Below are positions 36,927 to 45,200 of a stretch of 64,000 nucleotides of DNA, one piece after another (the stretch's first letter is position 1; the number at the start of each line of letters is the position of its first letter). The position numbers and the translations under genes were made by a program. Under the pieces are notes generated by a model, which did no database searches, was not told the DNA's origin, and was given only the letters and a program-made list of their open reading frames with translations. The stretch is taken from NCBI RefSeq assembly GCF_027921765.1, contig NZ_BSEJ01000013.1:50320-114319 (forward strand), in the 5' to 3' direction. This DNA comes from Microbacterium barkeri (GTDB taxonomy: Bacteria > Actinomycetota > Actinomycetes > Actinomycetales > Microbacteriaceae).

Positions 36927-37775
36927 ATGAGCAAGCTCAACCAGTTCATCAAGCTCGCGAAGAAGGCCATGAACGCGAGCTCCTCCTCTTCGTCGTCGCA
37001 GCGCGGCTCGTCGAGCACCGACTGGATGGCCAAGGCGCGCGGCGCCGTCGACTCGCTCCTCGGGGACGAGCGCTCGGCCAGCCCTCAGCCGAGCCACCGC
37101 CAGGACCCCGCGCCGGACACCCGGCGCTCGACCGGGCTCACCCCTCCTCCGTACCCCGCCTCGCATCCGTCGGCATCGCGCTCGGCGCGCACCGCGCCAT
37201 CCGGATCCGCGCAGGACCGCGCCGCGATCGCCCGCTACGACTACCTGCTGCAGACCGCGCGCCCCGATCAGATCGAGCAGGTGCACCGCGAGGCCTTCGC
37301 GCGGCTCACGCCCGAGCAGCGCGCGCAGGTCGCCGAGCGGATGCGGTCGGAGCTGCCTCCGTACGAGCACCCGCGCTCGTACGATGCTCCCGAGCTCGCC
37401 CGGGTCGCCGCTCGTGCGGAGGCGTCGCAGCCGGGCAGGCTCCGCGGGCTCCTCGCCCGCACGCGGACGGTCGGCATCGCCGGCGGCGCCGTCGCGGGCG
37501 GCCTCGCGGTCGGCGGAATCCTCGCGGCGGTCGCGGGCGGGGCCATCCTCACGAGCATCGGCTCGGAGATCATCGGCCACGCTCTCGGAGCCGGCGTCGA
37601 CTTCGACGCCCTCGCAGAAGGTGTGGACGTGTCGGCGATCGCCGAAGGTGCTGGCGGCTTCGTCTCGGAGGCCGGCGATTTCACGCAGGGCCTCGGCGAC
37701 CAGGTGTCGGAGGCCGGCAGCGGTCTGGGCGACCTCGCGTCGGAATTCGGGCTCGGCGACTTCTTCGGGCGCTGA
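36927..37775 (+). CDS. Uncharacterised protein with glycine-rich hydrophobic centre
   Basis: The 282-residue protein starts MSKLNQFIKLAKKAMNASS, then a Ser/Pro-rich low-complexity linker (about 18-90), a helical segment (YDYLLQTARPDQIEQVHREAFARLTPEQRAQVAERM, 105-140), a Gly/Ala-rich hydrophobic stretch that could enter the membrane (TVGIAGGAVAGGLAVGGILAAV, about 180-208) and a Gly/Asp-rich tail. Similar proteins in related bacteria are sometimes called cation-transporting ATPases, but no ATPase motif is present, so I reject that name. ATG 36927 follows GGAAGGACC. Function unknown. Confidence 0.75.
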   Translation: MSKLNQFIKLAKKAMNASSSSSSSQRGSSSTDWMAKARGAVDSLLGDERSASPQPSHRQDPAPDTRRSTGLTPPPYPASHPSASRSARTAPSGSAQDRAAIARYDYLLQTARPDQIEQVHREAFARLTPEQRAQVAERMRSELPPYEHPRSYDAPELARVAARAEASQPGRLRGLLARTRTVGIAGGAVAGGLAVGGILAAVAGGAILTSIGSEIIGHALGAGVDFDALAEGVDVSAIAEGAGGFVSEAGDFTQGLGDQVSEAGSGLGDLASEFGLGDFFGR

Positions 37776-37784
37776 GTCCCCCCT

Positions 37785-37841
37785 GCATGTCTCGCTTTTT
37801 CACCCCAAACGGCAGCGGAAGGGTGCATGAGCGAGACATGC
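37785..37841. repeat. 57-bp palindromic element, copy 2
   Basis: Ends GCATGTCTCGCT (37785-37796) and AGCGAGACATGC (37830-37841) are perfect 12-bp inverted repeats; its 33-bp core resembles that of copy 1 read on the opposite strand (shared CTTCCG and GTTTGG at matching offsets). It lies between two convergent genes and could act as a bidirectional terminator. Confidence 0.85.
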
Positions 37842-37851
37842 CGTGAGGGGC

Positions 37852-38793
37852 CTACGCCCCGAAGCGCACGCCGGTCAGCTGCTCCGACACCTCCCACACG
37901 CGGCGCGCGTCCTCGACGCTGCGCAGCGGACGGTACAGCGCGTGCTCGGCGGGAGCTCCCCCGAGGTGGCCGGGCCCGCTCGGGCCGTAGAGCGCACCGG
38001 GCTTCGCCGTCGCGTCCGTCGCCGCCATGAGCGCCGGGAGCCCCGCGCTCTCCAGCGTGCCGAGAAGGATGCCCCGGGCCGACAGCCAGCGGATGATCCG
38101 CACTCCCATCGTGTCGCCGCTGCGCCCGATCTCGGGCCGCGCGGCGAGCAGACTCGTCGGAGCCACCCCCGGATGCGACAGGTTGCTCGTGATGCCCCAC
38201 CCGTGCGCACGACTGCGGCGCTCGAGCTCGAGGCCGAACAGCCCGAAGGCGATCTTCGACTGGCTGTACGCGCGCTGCCCGTCATAGCGGCGCTCCCACT
38301 GCAGGTCGTCCCAGTTGATCCGTCCGCGCCGCGCCGCGATGCTCACCTGCGACGTGACCCGCGCCCGTCCCGCGCGCAGCAGCGGCAGGATCCGCCCGAC
38401 GAGCGCCACGTGCCCCAGGTGATTCGTCCCGAACTGCAGCTCGAAGCCATCCGCCGTCGTCTGCCTCGCCGGCGGCGTCATCACCCCGGCGTTGTTCACG
38501 AGGAGGTGCACGGGGCGGCCCTCCTCGAGAAGGGTGTCGCCGAGCGCCGCGACGGAGTCGAGCGACGACAGGTCGAGCGCGCGCAGCACGAGCCGCGCGT
38601 CGGGGTGGCGCGAGCGGATGGCCGCGGCCGCGGCCTCGCCCTTCGCCGCGTTGCGGACGGGCATCACGACCTCGGCGCCAGCCGCAGCGAGGCGCTCGGC
38701 GATGACGAGTCCCATGCCGTCGCTCGCGCCCGTGACGATCGCGCGCTTGCCGCGCAGGTCGGGGATGGTGATGTCGATCGGATGGCGTGGCAT
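37852..38793 (-). CDS. Short-chain dehydrogenase/reductase
   Basis: The 313-residue SDR has the cofactor motif TGASDGMG (TGxxxGxG), [20 protein letters not shown] at the catalytic Ser position and YSQSK (Y-x3-K). It resembles the retinol-dehydrogenase/protochlorophyllide-reductase-like group, whose bacterial substrates are unknown. Start ATG 38793 is preceded by GAGGAG. It is divergent from the MmyB-type regulator, which may control it; this pairing is common in actinobacteria. Confidence 0.92.
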   Translation of the reverse strand: MPRHPIDITIPDLRGKRAIVTGASDGMGLVIAERLAAAGAEVVMPVRNAAKGEAAAAAIRSRHPDARLVLRALDLSSLDSVAALGDTLLEEGRPVHLLVNNAGVMTPPARQTTADGFELQFGTNHLGHVALVGRILPLLRAGRARVTSQVSIAARRGRINWDDLQWERRYDGQRAYSQSKIAFGLFGLELERRSRAHGWGITSNLSHPGVAPTSLLAARPEIGRSGDTMGVRIIRWLSARGILLGTLESAGLPALMAATDATAKPGALYGPSGPGHLGGAPAEHALYRPLRSVEDARRVWEVSEQLTGVRFGA

Positions 38794-38936
38794 CGGCGTA
38801 CTCCTCGGCTCGGATGGCTGTCGCATCGATGCTCGTCGGGTGCGGCAGGCGCATCCAGGGACTGCCGATCCGCCCCTCGCGAGAGGGGGATCCGCGATCC
38901 GTGGCACGCGCGGCCCGGGTCGTGTGAGATGGGGAC

Positions 38937-39779
38937 GTGACCACGATCGACCGACCCGCGCTCGCGGAGTTCCTGCGGCGGCGCCGCGAGGCACTCCAGC
39001 CCGAGGACGTGGGCCTCGCCCGCGGAAGCCGACGCCGCACGGCCGGGCTGCGCCGCGAGGAGGTCGCCGCGCTCTGCCACATGTCGACGGACTACTACGC
39101 GCGTCTCGAACGCGAGCGCGGGCCGCAGCCATCCGCTCAGATGCTCGCCGCGATCGCGCAGGGCCTGCGCCTCTCGCTCGCGGAGCGCGACCACCTGTTC
39201 CGGCTCGCGGGTCAGCAGCCGCCCGATCGCGGGTCATCCGAGCACGTCAGCCCGGGGCTCATCCGCATCCTCGATCGCCTGACGGACACCCCCGCCGAGA
39301 TCGTCACGGAGCTCGGCGAGACCCTGCGGCAGACGCCCGCCGGCGTCGCGCTCACGGGTGATCTCACGGCGCACGAAGGCCCGTTCCGGAGCATCGGGTA
39401 CCGATGGTTCGCGGATCCCGATGCTCGGCGGCTCTACGCCCCCGAGGAGCATACGTTCCTGTCGCGGATGTACACCTCGGGGCTGCGCGAGCTCGCCACG
39501 CTGCGCGGTCCGTCGTCGCGCGCGGCGCGGTACGCCGAGCTGCTCCTGGCCGAGAGCGCGGAGTTCCGCGAGCTGTGGGAGCGCCACGAGATCGGCATCC
39601 GGCCGCGCGACGTGAAGCACTTCGTCCATCCCGAGGTCGGCGCCCTCGAGTTGCAGTGCCAGCGGCTCATCGACCCGGAGCAGTCGCACTGCCTGCTCGT
39701 GTACACCGCGACGCCGGGCTCGGAGAGCGCCGAGAAGCTGCGCCTGCTGTCGGTGATCGGCGCGCAGTCGCTGGCGTGA
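38937..39779 (+). CDS. XRE-MmyB type transcriptional regulator
   Basis: The 280-residue regulator has a Cro/C1-type helix-turn-helix (about 5-80; [40 protein letters not shown] is the signature of this subfamily) and an MmyB-like ligand-binding C-terminus (about 105-270; [44 protein letters not shown]). Start is GTG 38937; no ribosome site is visible and TGAGAT lies six bases before it. It is divergent from an SDR gene, its likely target. Confidence 0.92.
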   Translation: MTTIDRPALAEFLRRRREALQPEDVGLARGSRRRTAGLRREEVAALCHMSTDYYARLERERGPQPSAQMLAAIAQGLRLSLAERDHLFRLAGQQPPDRGSSEHVSPGLIRILDRLTDTPAEIVTELGETLRQTPAGVALTGDLTAHEGPFRSIGYRWFADPDARRLYAPEEHTFLSRMYTSGLRELATLRGPSSRAARYAELLLAESAEFRELWERHEIGIRPRDVKHFVHPEVGALELQCQRLIDPEQSHCLLVYTATPGSESAEKLRLLSVIGAQSLA

Positions 39780-39798
39780 GCCGCGGGGTGACACCGAC

Positions 39799-39811
39799 CC
39801 TGGGAGACTGA
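39799..39811 (+). promoter_or_regulatory. Conserved leaderless promoter motif, serine hydrolase copy 1
   Basis: CCTGGGAGACTGA ends four bases before the start codon. The same 13-mer (with C for G at position 6) occupies the same place before copies 2 and 3; TGG plus AGACT looks like an extended -10. Confidence 0.55.
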
Positions 39812-39815
39812 GGAC

Positions 39816-40679
39816 GTGACCCGCGCGCAGACCCTTCTCGATCGCATCGTCCGCAGCGCCGAGGAGCAGGGCTTCGTCGCCCACGGCGTGCACGTCCGCA
39901 TCGGCGACGACACGGCCGCGCACCTCTGGGCCGAGGACATCCGCCGCGACATCCACTCCGCCGCGAAGGGCGTGTGCGTGATCGCGGCGGGCATCGCCTC
40001 CGACGAGGGCCTGTTCGATCTCGACGCCCCTGTCGCGACGTACCTTCCCGGCATCGCGCTCGGCGAGGGCGTCGACGCCGTCACGACGCGGCACCTGCTG
40101 ACGATGACGAGCGGCATCGACTTCCCGTGGTCGGAGACGATGATGACCGACTGGCCCGATCTGGCGCGGGAGTTCCTCGGGCGTCCGTCGCAGGGCCGCG
40201 TCTTCCAGTACTCGAATGCGAGCACGTACACGGCCATGCGGGCGCTGGGCGCGGTCGTCGGAGACGTGCACGCCTGGCTCGAGCCGCGGCTGTTCGCGCC
40301 GCTCGGCATCGCCGACTCGGCGTGGGAGCGCTGCCCGAACGGGTGGATCGTCGCGGGCGGCGGCCTCTCGCTCACGCTCGACGAGTTCGCACGGATCGGT
40401 CGCCTCATCCGAGATGGCGGGCGGTGGGATGGCCACCAGCTCGTCTCGCGCGGATGGATCGACGCGATGCACAGCGACTGGATCGAGCGCGACGCGAATC
40501 CGGGGTACGAGCGCTACGCCCTCGCCGGCTGGGGAGGGCCCGGCGAGGCGTGGCGGCTTCACGGCGCGTATGGTCAGCTGCTCATCTTCCTCGACGATGC
40601 CGTCGTGACGATCACGGCCGACGATCACTTCGGCGCCGACGAGATGGCGGCGAAGGCGGTCGCGGCGCTCGAGTCGTGA
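39816..40679 (+). CDS. Serine hydrolase, class C beta-lactamase family, copy 1
   Basis: A 287-residue penicillin-binding/beta-lactamase-fold protein with the nucleophile motif S48-A-A-K51 (DIHSAAKGV), LLTMTSGIDF, and YSN at 132-134 matching the class C Y-x-N. No signal peptide is seen, so it is probably cytoplasmic; members of this large family are mostly esterases or peptidases, not antibiotic-resistance enzymes. Start is GTG 39816. It is the first of three tandem paralogues and is separated from copy 2 by a toxin-antitoxin pair. Confidence 0.9.
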   Translation: MTRAQTLLDRIVRSAEEQGFVAHGVHVRIGDDTAAHLWAEDIRRDIHSAAKGVCVIAAGIASDEGLFDLDAPVATYLPGIALGEGVDAVTTRHLLTMTSGIDFPWSETMMTDWPDLAREFLGRPSQGRVFQYSNASTYTAMRALGAVVGDVHAWLEPRLFAPLGIADSAWERCPNGWIVAGGGLSLTLDEFARIGRLIRDGGRWDGHQLVSRGWIDAMHSDWIERDANPGYERYALAGWGGPGEAWRLHGAYGQLLIFLDDAVVTITADDHFGADEMAAKAVAALES

Positions 40680-40704
40680 ACGGGGCGTTTCGGACCGCTT
40701 CGTC

Positions 40705-40740
40705 CCCATACGGGTGCGTTCGCACCCAAATGGGTACCCT
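40705..40740 (+). promoter_or_regulatory. Palindromic operator and -10 of the DUF433/DUF5615 module
   Basis: Inner arms GGGTGCG (40712-40718) and CGCACCC (40721-40727) are nested within outer arms CCCAT (40705-40709) and ATGGG (40730-40734), a symmetrical 30-bp dyad. TACCCT (40735-40740) follows at once and ends six bases before the ATG, so the message is probably leaderless and the dyad covers the promoter. Confidence 0.65.
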
Positions 40741-40746
40741 GTCGTC

Positions 40747-40977
40747 ATGAGCCGACTCGAGCGCATCACCGTCGATCCGGCTGTCATGCACGGGCAGCCG
40801 ACCGTCCGAGGGCTTCGCTACTCGGTGTCGCTGATCCTCGAGCTGCTCTCCTCGGGCATGTCGATGGACGAGATCCTCGAGGACTACGCCGACCTCGAGC
40901 AGGACGACATCCTCGCGGCGCTTGAGTACGCAGCCCGGCTTGCGGGCGGGCGTCTGGAGATGTTCGACGCCGCATGA
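40747..40977 (+). CDS. DUF433 family antitoxin
   Basis: The 76-residue protein has the compact DUF433 fold: RITVDPAVMHGQPTVRGLRYSVSLILELLSSGMSMDEILEDYADLEQDDILAALEYAA, containing a winged helix-turn-helix that binds the toxin promoter. Stop overlaps the next ATG (ATGA). I start at ATG 40747 rather than 11 codons upstream, where the frame runs into the operator dyad. Confidence 0.9.
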   Translation: MSRLERITVDPAVMHGQPTVRGLRYSVSLILELLSSGMSMDEILEDYADLEQDDILAALEYAARLAGGRLEMFDAA

Positions 40978-41327
40978 GATGCCTTGTCGACGCACAGTTG
41001 CCAATGCGCCTCGTGCGTTGGCTCCGCGAGCAGGGCGTCGATGCGGTCCATTCATCCGAGCTCCCCGGGGGAAATCACTCCACTGATCACTCGATCGCTC
41101 GTCTCGCCGACCGCGAGGACCGCATCGTCGTGACCAAGGACGCCGACTTCGTCACGTCGAATGTCCTGGAGGGAACGCCCCGCCGCCTCCTTGTCGTACG
41201 AACCGGCAACGTCAGGAACGCGGAGTTGGTGGCGCTGTTCCAGGCGCACTTCGCGGAGATCGCCGCCGCACTCGAGCGGCACAGCGTGGTCGAACTCCAC
41301 CGCACGCACCTCCGCGTGTCCGATTAG
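40974..41327 (+). CDS. DUF5615 (PIN-like) toxin
   Basis: A 117-residue PIN-like protein of the DUF5615/Mut7-C-related group: MRCLVDAQLPMRLVRWLREQGVDAVHSSEL carries D6 of the active site, and IVVTKDADFVTS holds the later acidic pair; HSIARLADREDR is also typical. It is the usual partner of DUF433 antitoxins and probably an RNase. It overlaps the antitoxin by 4 bp. Confidence 0.88.
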   Translation: MRCLVDAQLPMRLVRWLREQGVDAVHSSELPGGNHSTDHSIARLADREDRIVVTKDADFVTSNVLEGTPRRLLVVRTGNVRNAELVALFQAHFAEIAAALERHSVVELHRTHLRVSD

Positions 41328-41334
41328 ACGCACC

Positions 41335-41347
41335 CCTGGCAGACTGA
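41335..41347 (+). promoter_or_regulatory. Conserved leaderless promoter motif, serine hydrolase copy 2
   Basis: CCTGGCAGACTGA ends four bases before GTG 41352, as in copies 1 and 3. Confidence 0.55.
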
Positions 41348-41351
41348 CCGC

Positions 41352-42227
41352 GTGACCGCGGCACAGACAGCCCTCGCCCGCTTCGTCCGCGCCGTCGATG
41401 CAGAAGGGCTCGGCGCGTACGGCGCGCACGTCCTCAGCGGCGACAGCACGGCGGAGCACCGTTGGCGCAGCGACGACCGCGAGAACGTCTACTCCGTCTC
41501 GAAGGGCGTCTCGGCGCTCGCGATCGGCATCGCGATCGACGAGGGCCTCGTGACGCTCGACGAGCCCATCCGCTCGTACCTCCCCGAGCTGGAGTTCGGC
41601 GCGGGTGCCGAGGAGGTCACCCTCCGGCACCTCCTCACCATGACGAGCGGCATCGACTTCGCGTGGTTCGGCGACGAGCCGGTCCGCTGGGACGACCTCG
41701 CTCAGGAGATGCTGCGTCGGCCATCCCGCGGGCGCGTCTTCCAGTACTCCGACGCGAGCACGTATGTCGCGATGCGGGTTCTCGGCGCCCGCGTCGGCGA
41801 CGTCCGCGACTGGCTGCTGCCGCGGCTGTTCGATCCGCTCGGCATCCACAATCCTCAGTGGCATCGTTGCCCGCTCGGATGGATCGTCGGCGGCTCGGGA
41901 CTCGAGCTCCGCACGTCCGAGCTCGCCCGAATCGGGAGACTCCTTCGCGACCGCGGAGCGTGGGATGGCCGGCAGCTCGTCTCCGCCGAGTGGATCGACG
42001 CGATGCACGGCACCTGGGTCGACGTCGGACAGCCCCCATATGCCCGCTACGGCATAGCCGTGTGGGAGGGCCCCGGTGACGCCTGGCGCCTCGACGGACG
42101 CTACGGCCAGTACGTCATCGTGCACGAGCGACGCGACGCCGTCCTGACGATCACCGCGCACGAGGAGTCCCGCGACCACCGTCTGGCCGAGCTGGCCGTC
42201 GAGGCGCTCGACGGGTCCATCCCCTGA
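41352..42227 (+). CDS. Serine hydrolase, class C beta-lactamase family, copy 2
   Basis: The 291-residue paralogue retains the nucleophile motif SVSK (VYSVSKGVSALAIG) and LLTMTSGIDF, but the second motif reads Y-S-D (VFQYSDAST) instead of Y-S-N. It is closer to copy 3 than to copy 1: both share FDPLGIHNPQWHRCP and RDRGAWDGRQLVS. No signal peptide. The changed tyrosine-loop residue may alter substrate range. It carries its own leaderless promoter motif and is followed by a 57-bp repeat element. Confidence 0.9.
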   Translation: MTAAQTALARFVRAVDAEGLGAYGAHVLSGDSTAEHRWRSDDRENVYSVSKGVSALAIGIAIDEGLVTLDEPIRSYLPELEFGAGAEEVTLRHLLTMTSGIDFAWFGDEPVRWDDLAQEMLRRPSRGRVFQYSDASTYVAMRVLGARVGDVRDWLLPRLFDPLGIHNPQWHRCPLGWIVGGSGLELRTSELARIGRLLRDRGAWDGRQLVSAEWIDAMHGTWVDVGQPPYARYGIAVWEGPGDAWRLDGRYGQYVIVHERRDAVLTITAHEESRDHRLAELAVEALDGSIP

Positions 42228-42228
42228 C

Positions 42229-42285
42229 CCATGTCTCACTCGCCGCGGGTTTCCACCCCGCTTACCCGCGGCAATCGAGACATGC
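42229..42285. repeat. 57-bp palindromic element, copy 3
   Basis: Ends CCATGTCTCACT (42229-42240) and ATCGAGACATGC (42274-42285) match the termini of copies 1 and 2 with one or two changes and the same 33-bp spacing. The core contains an extra hairpin, CCGCGGGT pairing with ACCCGCGG. It lies two bases after the stop of serine hydrolase copy 2. Confidence 0.8.
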
Positions 42286-42345
42286 AGACCTGCCACGGCA
42301 CCGGGTCAGTGGGCCGCGCGGGCCCTCGACGGAACCCCGCAGGCG

Positions 42346-42358
42346 CCTGGCAGACTGA
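42346..42358 (+). promoter_or_regulatory. Conserved leaderless promoter motif, serine hydrolase copy 3
   Basis: CCTGGCAGACTGA ends four bases before ATG 42363, identical to copy 2. Confidence 0.55.
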
Positions 42359-42362
42359 ACCG

Positions 42363-43235
42363 ATGACCTCGGCACAGGCCATTCTCGACCGATACGTCCG
42401 AGCCGTCGATGCAGAGAACCTCGGTGCCTACGGCGCGCACGTGCTCATCGACGACGACGACGACGCCGAGCACCGGTGGCGCAGCGACGACCGCGAGAAC
42501 GTCTACTCGATCTCCAAGGGCGTCTCGGCCCTCGCGGTCGGCGTCGCGATCGACGAAGGCCTCGTGAGCCTGGATGAGCCCATCCACTCTTATCTCCCCG
42601 GCATGCGGCTCGGCGAGGGCGTCGAGGAGGTGACCCTTCGGCACCTCCTCACCATGACGAGCGGCATCGACTTCGAGTGGTTCGCGCTCGACCCCGTGCC
42701 CTGGCCCGACCTCGCGCAGGAGATGCTGCGCCGGCCATCCCGCGGCCGCGTCTTCCAGTACTCCACCGTCAGCACGTACGTCGCGATGCGCGTGCTCGGC
42801 GCGGTCGTCGGCGATGTGCGCGACTGGCTCCTGCCGCGCCTGTTCGATCCGCTCGGCATCCACAACCCGCAGTGGCATCGCTGCCCTGCCGGATGGATCG
42901 TCGGCGGCAGCGGCCTCCAGCTCCGCACCGAGGAGGTCGCGCGCATCGGGCGGCTCCTCCGAGACCGCGGAGCGTGGGATGGCCGGCAGCTCGTCTCCGC
43001 GGATTGGATCGACGCGATGCACTCCGATTGGGTCGACACCGGAGCGCCCGAGCCATCCGCGCGGTACGGGCTCGCGGCCTGGGGCGGGCCGGATGGCACC
43101 TGGCGGCTCGACGGGCGCTACGGCCAGTACGCGATCATCGACCCAGCCCGGAACGCGGTCTTCACGATCACCGCGCACGAGGAGACACGCGATGCCCGCC
43201 TCGGCGAGCTCGCCGTGGAGGCGCTGCGCGGGTGA
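42363..43235 (+). CDS. Serine hydrolase, class C beta-lactamase family, copy 3
   Basis: The 290-residue paralogue has nucleophile motif SISK (VYSISKGVSALAVG) and LLTMTSGIDF; the second motif is Y-S-T (VFQYSTVST), again differing from the class C consensus. The start ATG 42363 is placed by the conserved upstream motif and by alignment with copies 1 and 2 (MTSAQAILDRYVRAVDAENLGAYGAHV). A longer open frame covers the 57-bp repeat and is rejected. It is the last gene before the convergent TetR gene. Confidence 0.92.
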   Translation: MTSAQAILDRYVRAVDAENLGAYGAHVLIDDDDDAEHRWRSDDRENVYSISKGVSALAVGVAIDEGLVSLDEPIHSYLPGMRLGEGVEEVTLRHLLTMTSGIDFEWFALDPVPWPDLAQEMLRRPSRGRVFQYSTVSTYVAMRVLGAVVGDVRDWLLPRLFDPLGIHNPQWHRCPAGWIVGGSGLQLRTEEVARIGRLLRDRGAWDGRQLVSADWIDAMHSDWVDTGAPEPSARYGLAAWGGPDGTWRLDGRYGQYAIIDPARNAVFTITAHEETRDARLGELAVEALRG

Positions 43236-43254
43236 CCCGTGATCGGGCCCCGCG

Positions 43255-43833
43255 TCACGGGGCCGCGAGGCGACGTGCGGCCTCGACGACCGCCGCGCGA
43301 TAGCGCTCGTCGTCGGTCCCGACGCCCGTGATCATCCGGACCACCTGCGGCACCAGCGCGCCGTATCCCGCGAGCGCGAGCAGGAGCACGTGCAGCATGT
43401 CGGCATCGAGCGAGGTCGTGAGCGCGCCTGCGTCCTGCGCCACCCGGATCTCATCGGTGCGGCGCGCGTACCGCTCGACGCGCTTCTCCTCATCGGGCAC
43501 CGCGTCGGTGTAGGCCAGCGCCTCCCACGCGAGCAGGCGGATGAGCTCGGGATGCGCCTGATTGAAGTCGACCAGTCGCGACTCGAATCCGCCGACATCG
43601 TCGATGCCGGTGGCGACGTACGGAACCGACACCGCCCCCTCCGCGACCTTCTCGCGAAGCACGAGCGCGAACAGCTCCGGCTTGCCGCCGAAGTAGTTGT
43701 AGACCCGCTCCTTGTTCACGCCCGCGCGCTTCGCGATCCGCTCGATCGTCGTGCCGTGCTGGCCGTGCGCGACGAACTCGTCCGTCGCCGCCTCGATGAT
43801 CTTGCGCTTCGTGCCCTCGACGTCCCAGGCCAT
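43255..43833 (-). CDS. TetR family repressor of the adjacent MFS exporter
   Basis: About 192 residues starting MAWDVEGTKRKIIEAATDEFVAHG, the common opening of this TetR subfamily; the helix-turn-helix TTIERIAKRAGVNKERVYNYFGGKPELFALV is clear. The start could be four codons earlier (ATG 43845); ATG 43833 is preferred by family resemblance and GGGGA upstream. It is divergent from an MFS transporter and the gap carries two matching inverted repeats, so it almost certainly represses both genes until a transported compound binds. Confidence 0.9.
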   Translation of the reverse strand: MAWDVEGTKRKIIEAATDEFVAHGQHGTTIERIAKRAGVNKERVYNYFGGKPELFALVLREKVAEGAVSVPYVATGIDDVGGFESRLVDFNQAHPELIRLLAWEALAYTDAVPDEEKRVERYARRTDEIRVAQDAGALTTSLDADMLHVLLLALAGYGALVPQVVRMITGVGTDDERYRAAVVEAARRLAAP

Positions 43834-43846
43834 CCGCTTCCCCATT

Positions 43847-43910
43847 TCCAACGCCAGCGTTGCTTATTGCCCTCCACGGTACTACAGTGACTTCCAACGT
43901 GACCGTTGGA
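43847..43910. promoter_or_regulatory. Two TetR operators around the MFS promoter
   Basis: Site A is TCCAACG-CCAG-CGTTGCT (43847-43864) and site B is TCCAACG-TGAC-CGTTGGA (43893-43910): the same 18-bp dyad with 4-bp centre. Between them lie a -35 TTGCTT (43860-43865) and a -10 TACAGT (43883-43888) with 17-bp spacing. Site A covers the -35 and site B the predicted start point. Confidence 0.75.
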
Positions 43911-45116
43911 TTTAGTGAAGAAGGCACCATTACCGAGTCAGCCAGCCCCCGAGGGATGTCCGCGGGCGCAACGCTCCTCTTCGCCATCGCGGCGGGCGCC
44001 GCCGTCGGCAACCTCTACTGGGCGCAGCCGATCCTCGACGTGATCGGCGCGGACGTCGGCGTCTCCGCGAGCACCGCTGGCCTCATCATCACGGTGACGC
44101 AGCTCGGCTACGCCGTCGGCGTGTTCTTCCTCGTCCCGCTCGGCGACGTCGTCGACCGCCGGCGCGCCATCCCGCTCTTCATGCTGCTCGCCGCGGCCAT
44201 GCTCGGCTTGAGCGCCCTCGCGCCGACCTTCCCGATCCTGCTCGCGACGCTCGGGCTCGTGGGCGTGAGCACGGTGTCGGGGCAGTTCCTCGCGCCGCTC
44301 GCAGGCGACCTCGCGACCGACCCGCAGCGCGGGCGAGTGCTCGGCACCGTCGCCTCGGGGCTGCTGCTCGGCATCATGATCGCGCGCGCCGTGAGCGGCA
44401 TCGCGACCGACCTCATCGGATGGCGCGCGCTCTACGCCCTCATCGCGCTCGTCATGGTCGTGCTCGCGTTCGTCATGTGGCGCTCCCTGCCCCGGCTCGA
44501 ACCGCGAGCGCGGGTGTCGTACCCCGCGCTCCTGGCATCGGTGCTGCGCACGCACCTCGTGAGCGCGACCGCGCGGTCGGTGGGGCTCATCGGCGCGGCG
44601 GCGATGGCGAGCTTCACGCTCTTCTGGACCGCACTCACCCTCCTCCTCTCGGCCGAGCCCTTCGGCTTCTCCGCGACCCAGATCGGCCTCGTCAACCTCG
44701 TCGGGATCGGCGGCGCGGTCGCGGCGCAGCTCGTGGGGCGCCTCTACGACCGCGGACTCGCCGTGCCGGCGATCGGCGCGGGTCTCGTGCTGGCCATCCT
44801 CGCGTTCGCCGTGTCGGGAGTCGCGCCGCACTCGCTCGTCGCGGTGATGGCGTCGATCGCCCTGTACTCGATCGGCGTGCAGTCGGTCATGGTCCTCACC
44901 CAGACCCGCATGCTCGCCATCGACCCGTCGGCGCGCAGCCGGCTGAACACGGTGTTCGTGGTGGGCAACTTCCTCGGCGGCTCGGTCGGCTCGACCCTCG
45001 CGGTCGCACTGTGGGATCTCGGCGGGTGGCCGCTCGTCATGGTCGCCGCCGCGGCCATCCTCGCGTTCGCCCTGGTCGTCTGGACCATCCAGCGCCGACG
45101 CTCGCTCGCCCTCTGA
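43899..45116 (+). CDS. MFS drug/metabolite efflux transporter
   Basis: The 405-residue protein has about 12 membrane helices; the loop GDVVDRRRAIPLFMLLAA after helix 2 is the MFS motif A, and NLYWAQPILDVIGADVGVSASTAGLIITVTQLGYAVG is typical of the YcxA/Bcr-like drug antiporters. GTG 43899 lies 11 bases after the predicted -10 and inside operator B, so it may be a leaderless start; ATG 43956 is the alternative. Export of a toxic compound under TetR control is the likely role. Confidence 0.85.
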   Translation: MTVGFSEEGTITESASPRGMSAGATLLFAIAAGAAVGNLYWAQPILDVIGADVGVSASTAGLIITVTQLGYAVGVFFLVPLGDVVDRRRAIPLFMLLAAAMLGLSALAPTFPILLATLGLVGVSTVSGQFLAPLAGDLATDPQRGRVLGTVASGLLLGIMIARAVSGIATDLIGWRALYALIALVMVVLAFVMWRSLPRLEPRARVSYPALLASVLRTHLVSATARSVGLIGAAAMASFTLFWTALTLLLSAEPFGFSATQIGLVNLVGIGGAVAAQLVGRLYDRGLAVPAIGAGLVLAILAFAVSGVAPHSLVAVMASIALYSIGVQSVMVLTQTRMLAIDPSARSRLNTVFVVGNFLGGSVGSTLAVALWDLGGWPLVMVAAAAILAFALVVWTIQRRRSLAL

Positions 45117-45200
45117 CCCGACGCCTCTTGGGCATGTCCCCGGAGGCTCGGGGCTCGAGGGCCGCTCCCCACGAGGGAGCTCCGCGCCTAGCATGGACGC

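Noticed and set aside
36927..37775. Cation-transporting ATPase
   Set aside because: No phosphorylation motif, Walker motif or multi-helix membrane domain is present.
39816..43235. Beta-lactam resistance genes
   Set aside because: SxxK hydrolases of this branch lack signal peptides here, and two lack the Y-x-N residue; a beta-lactamase role is not supported.
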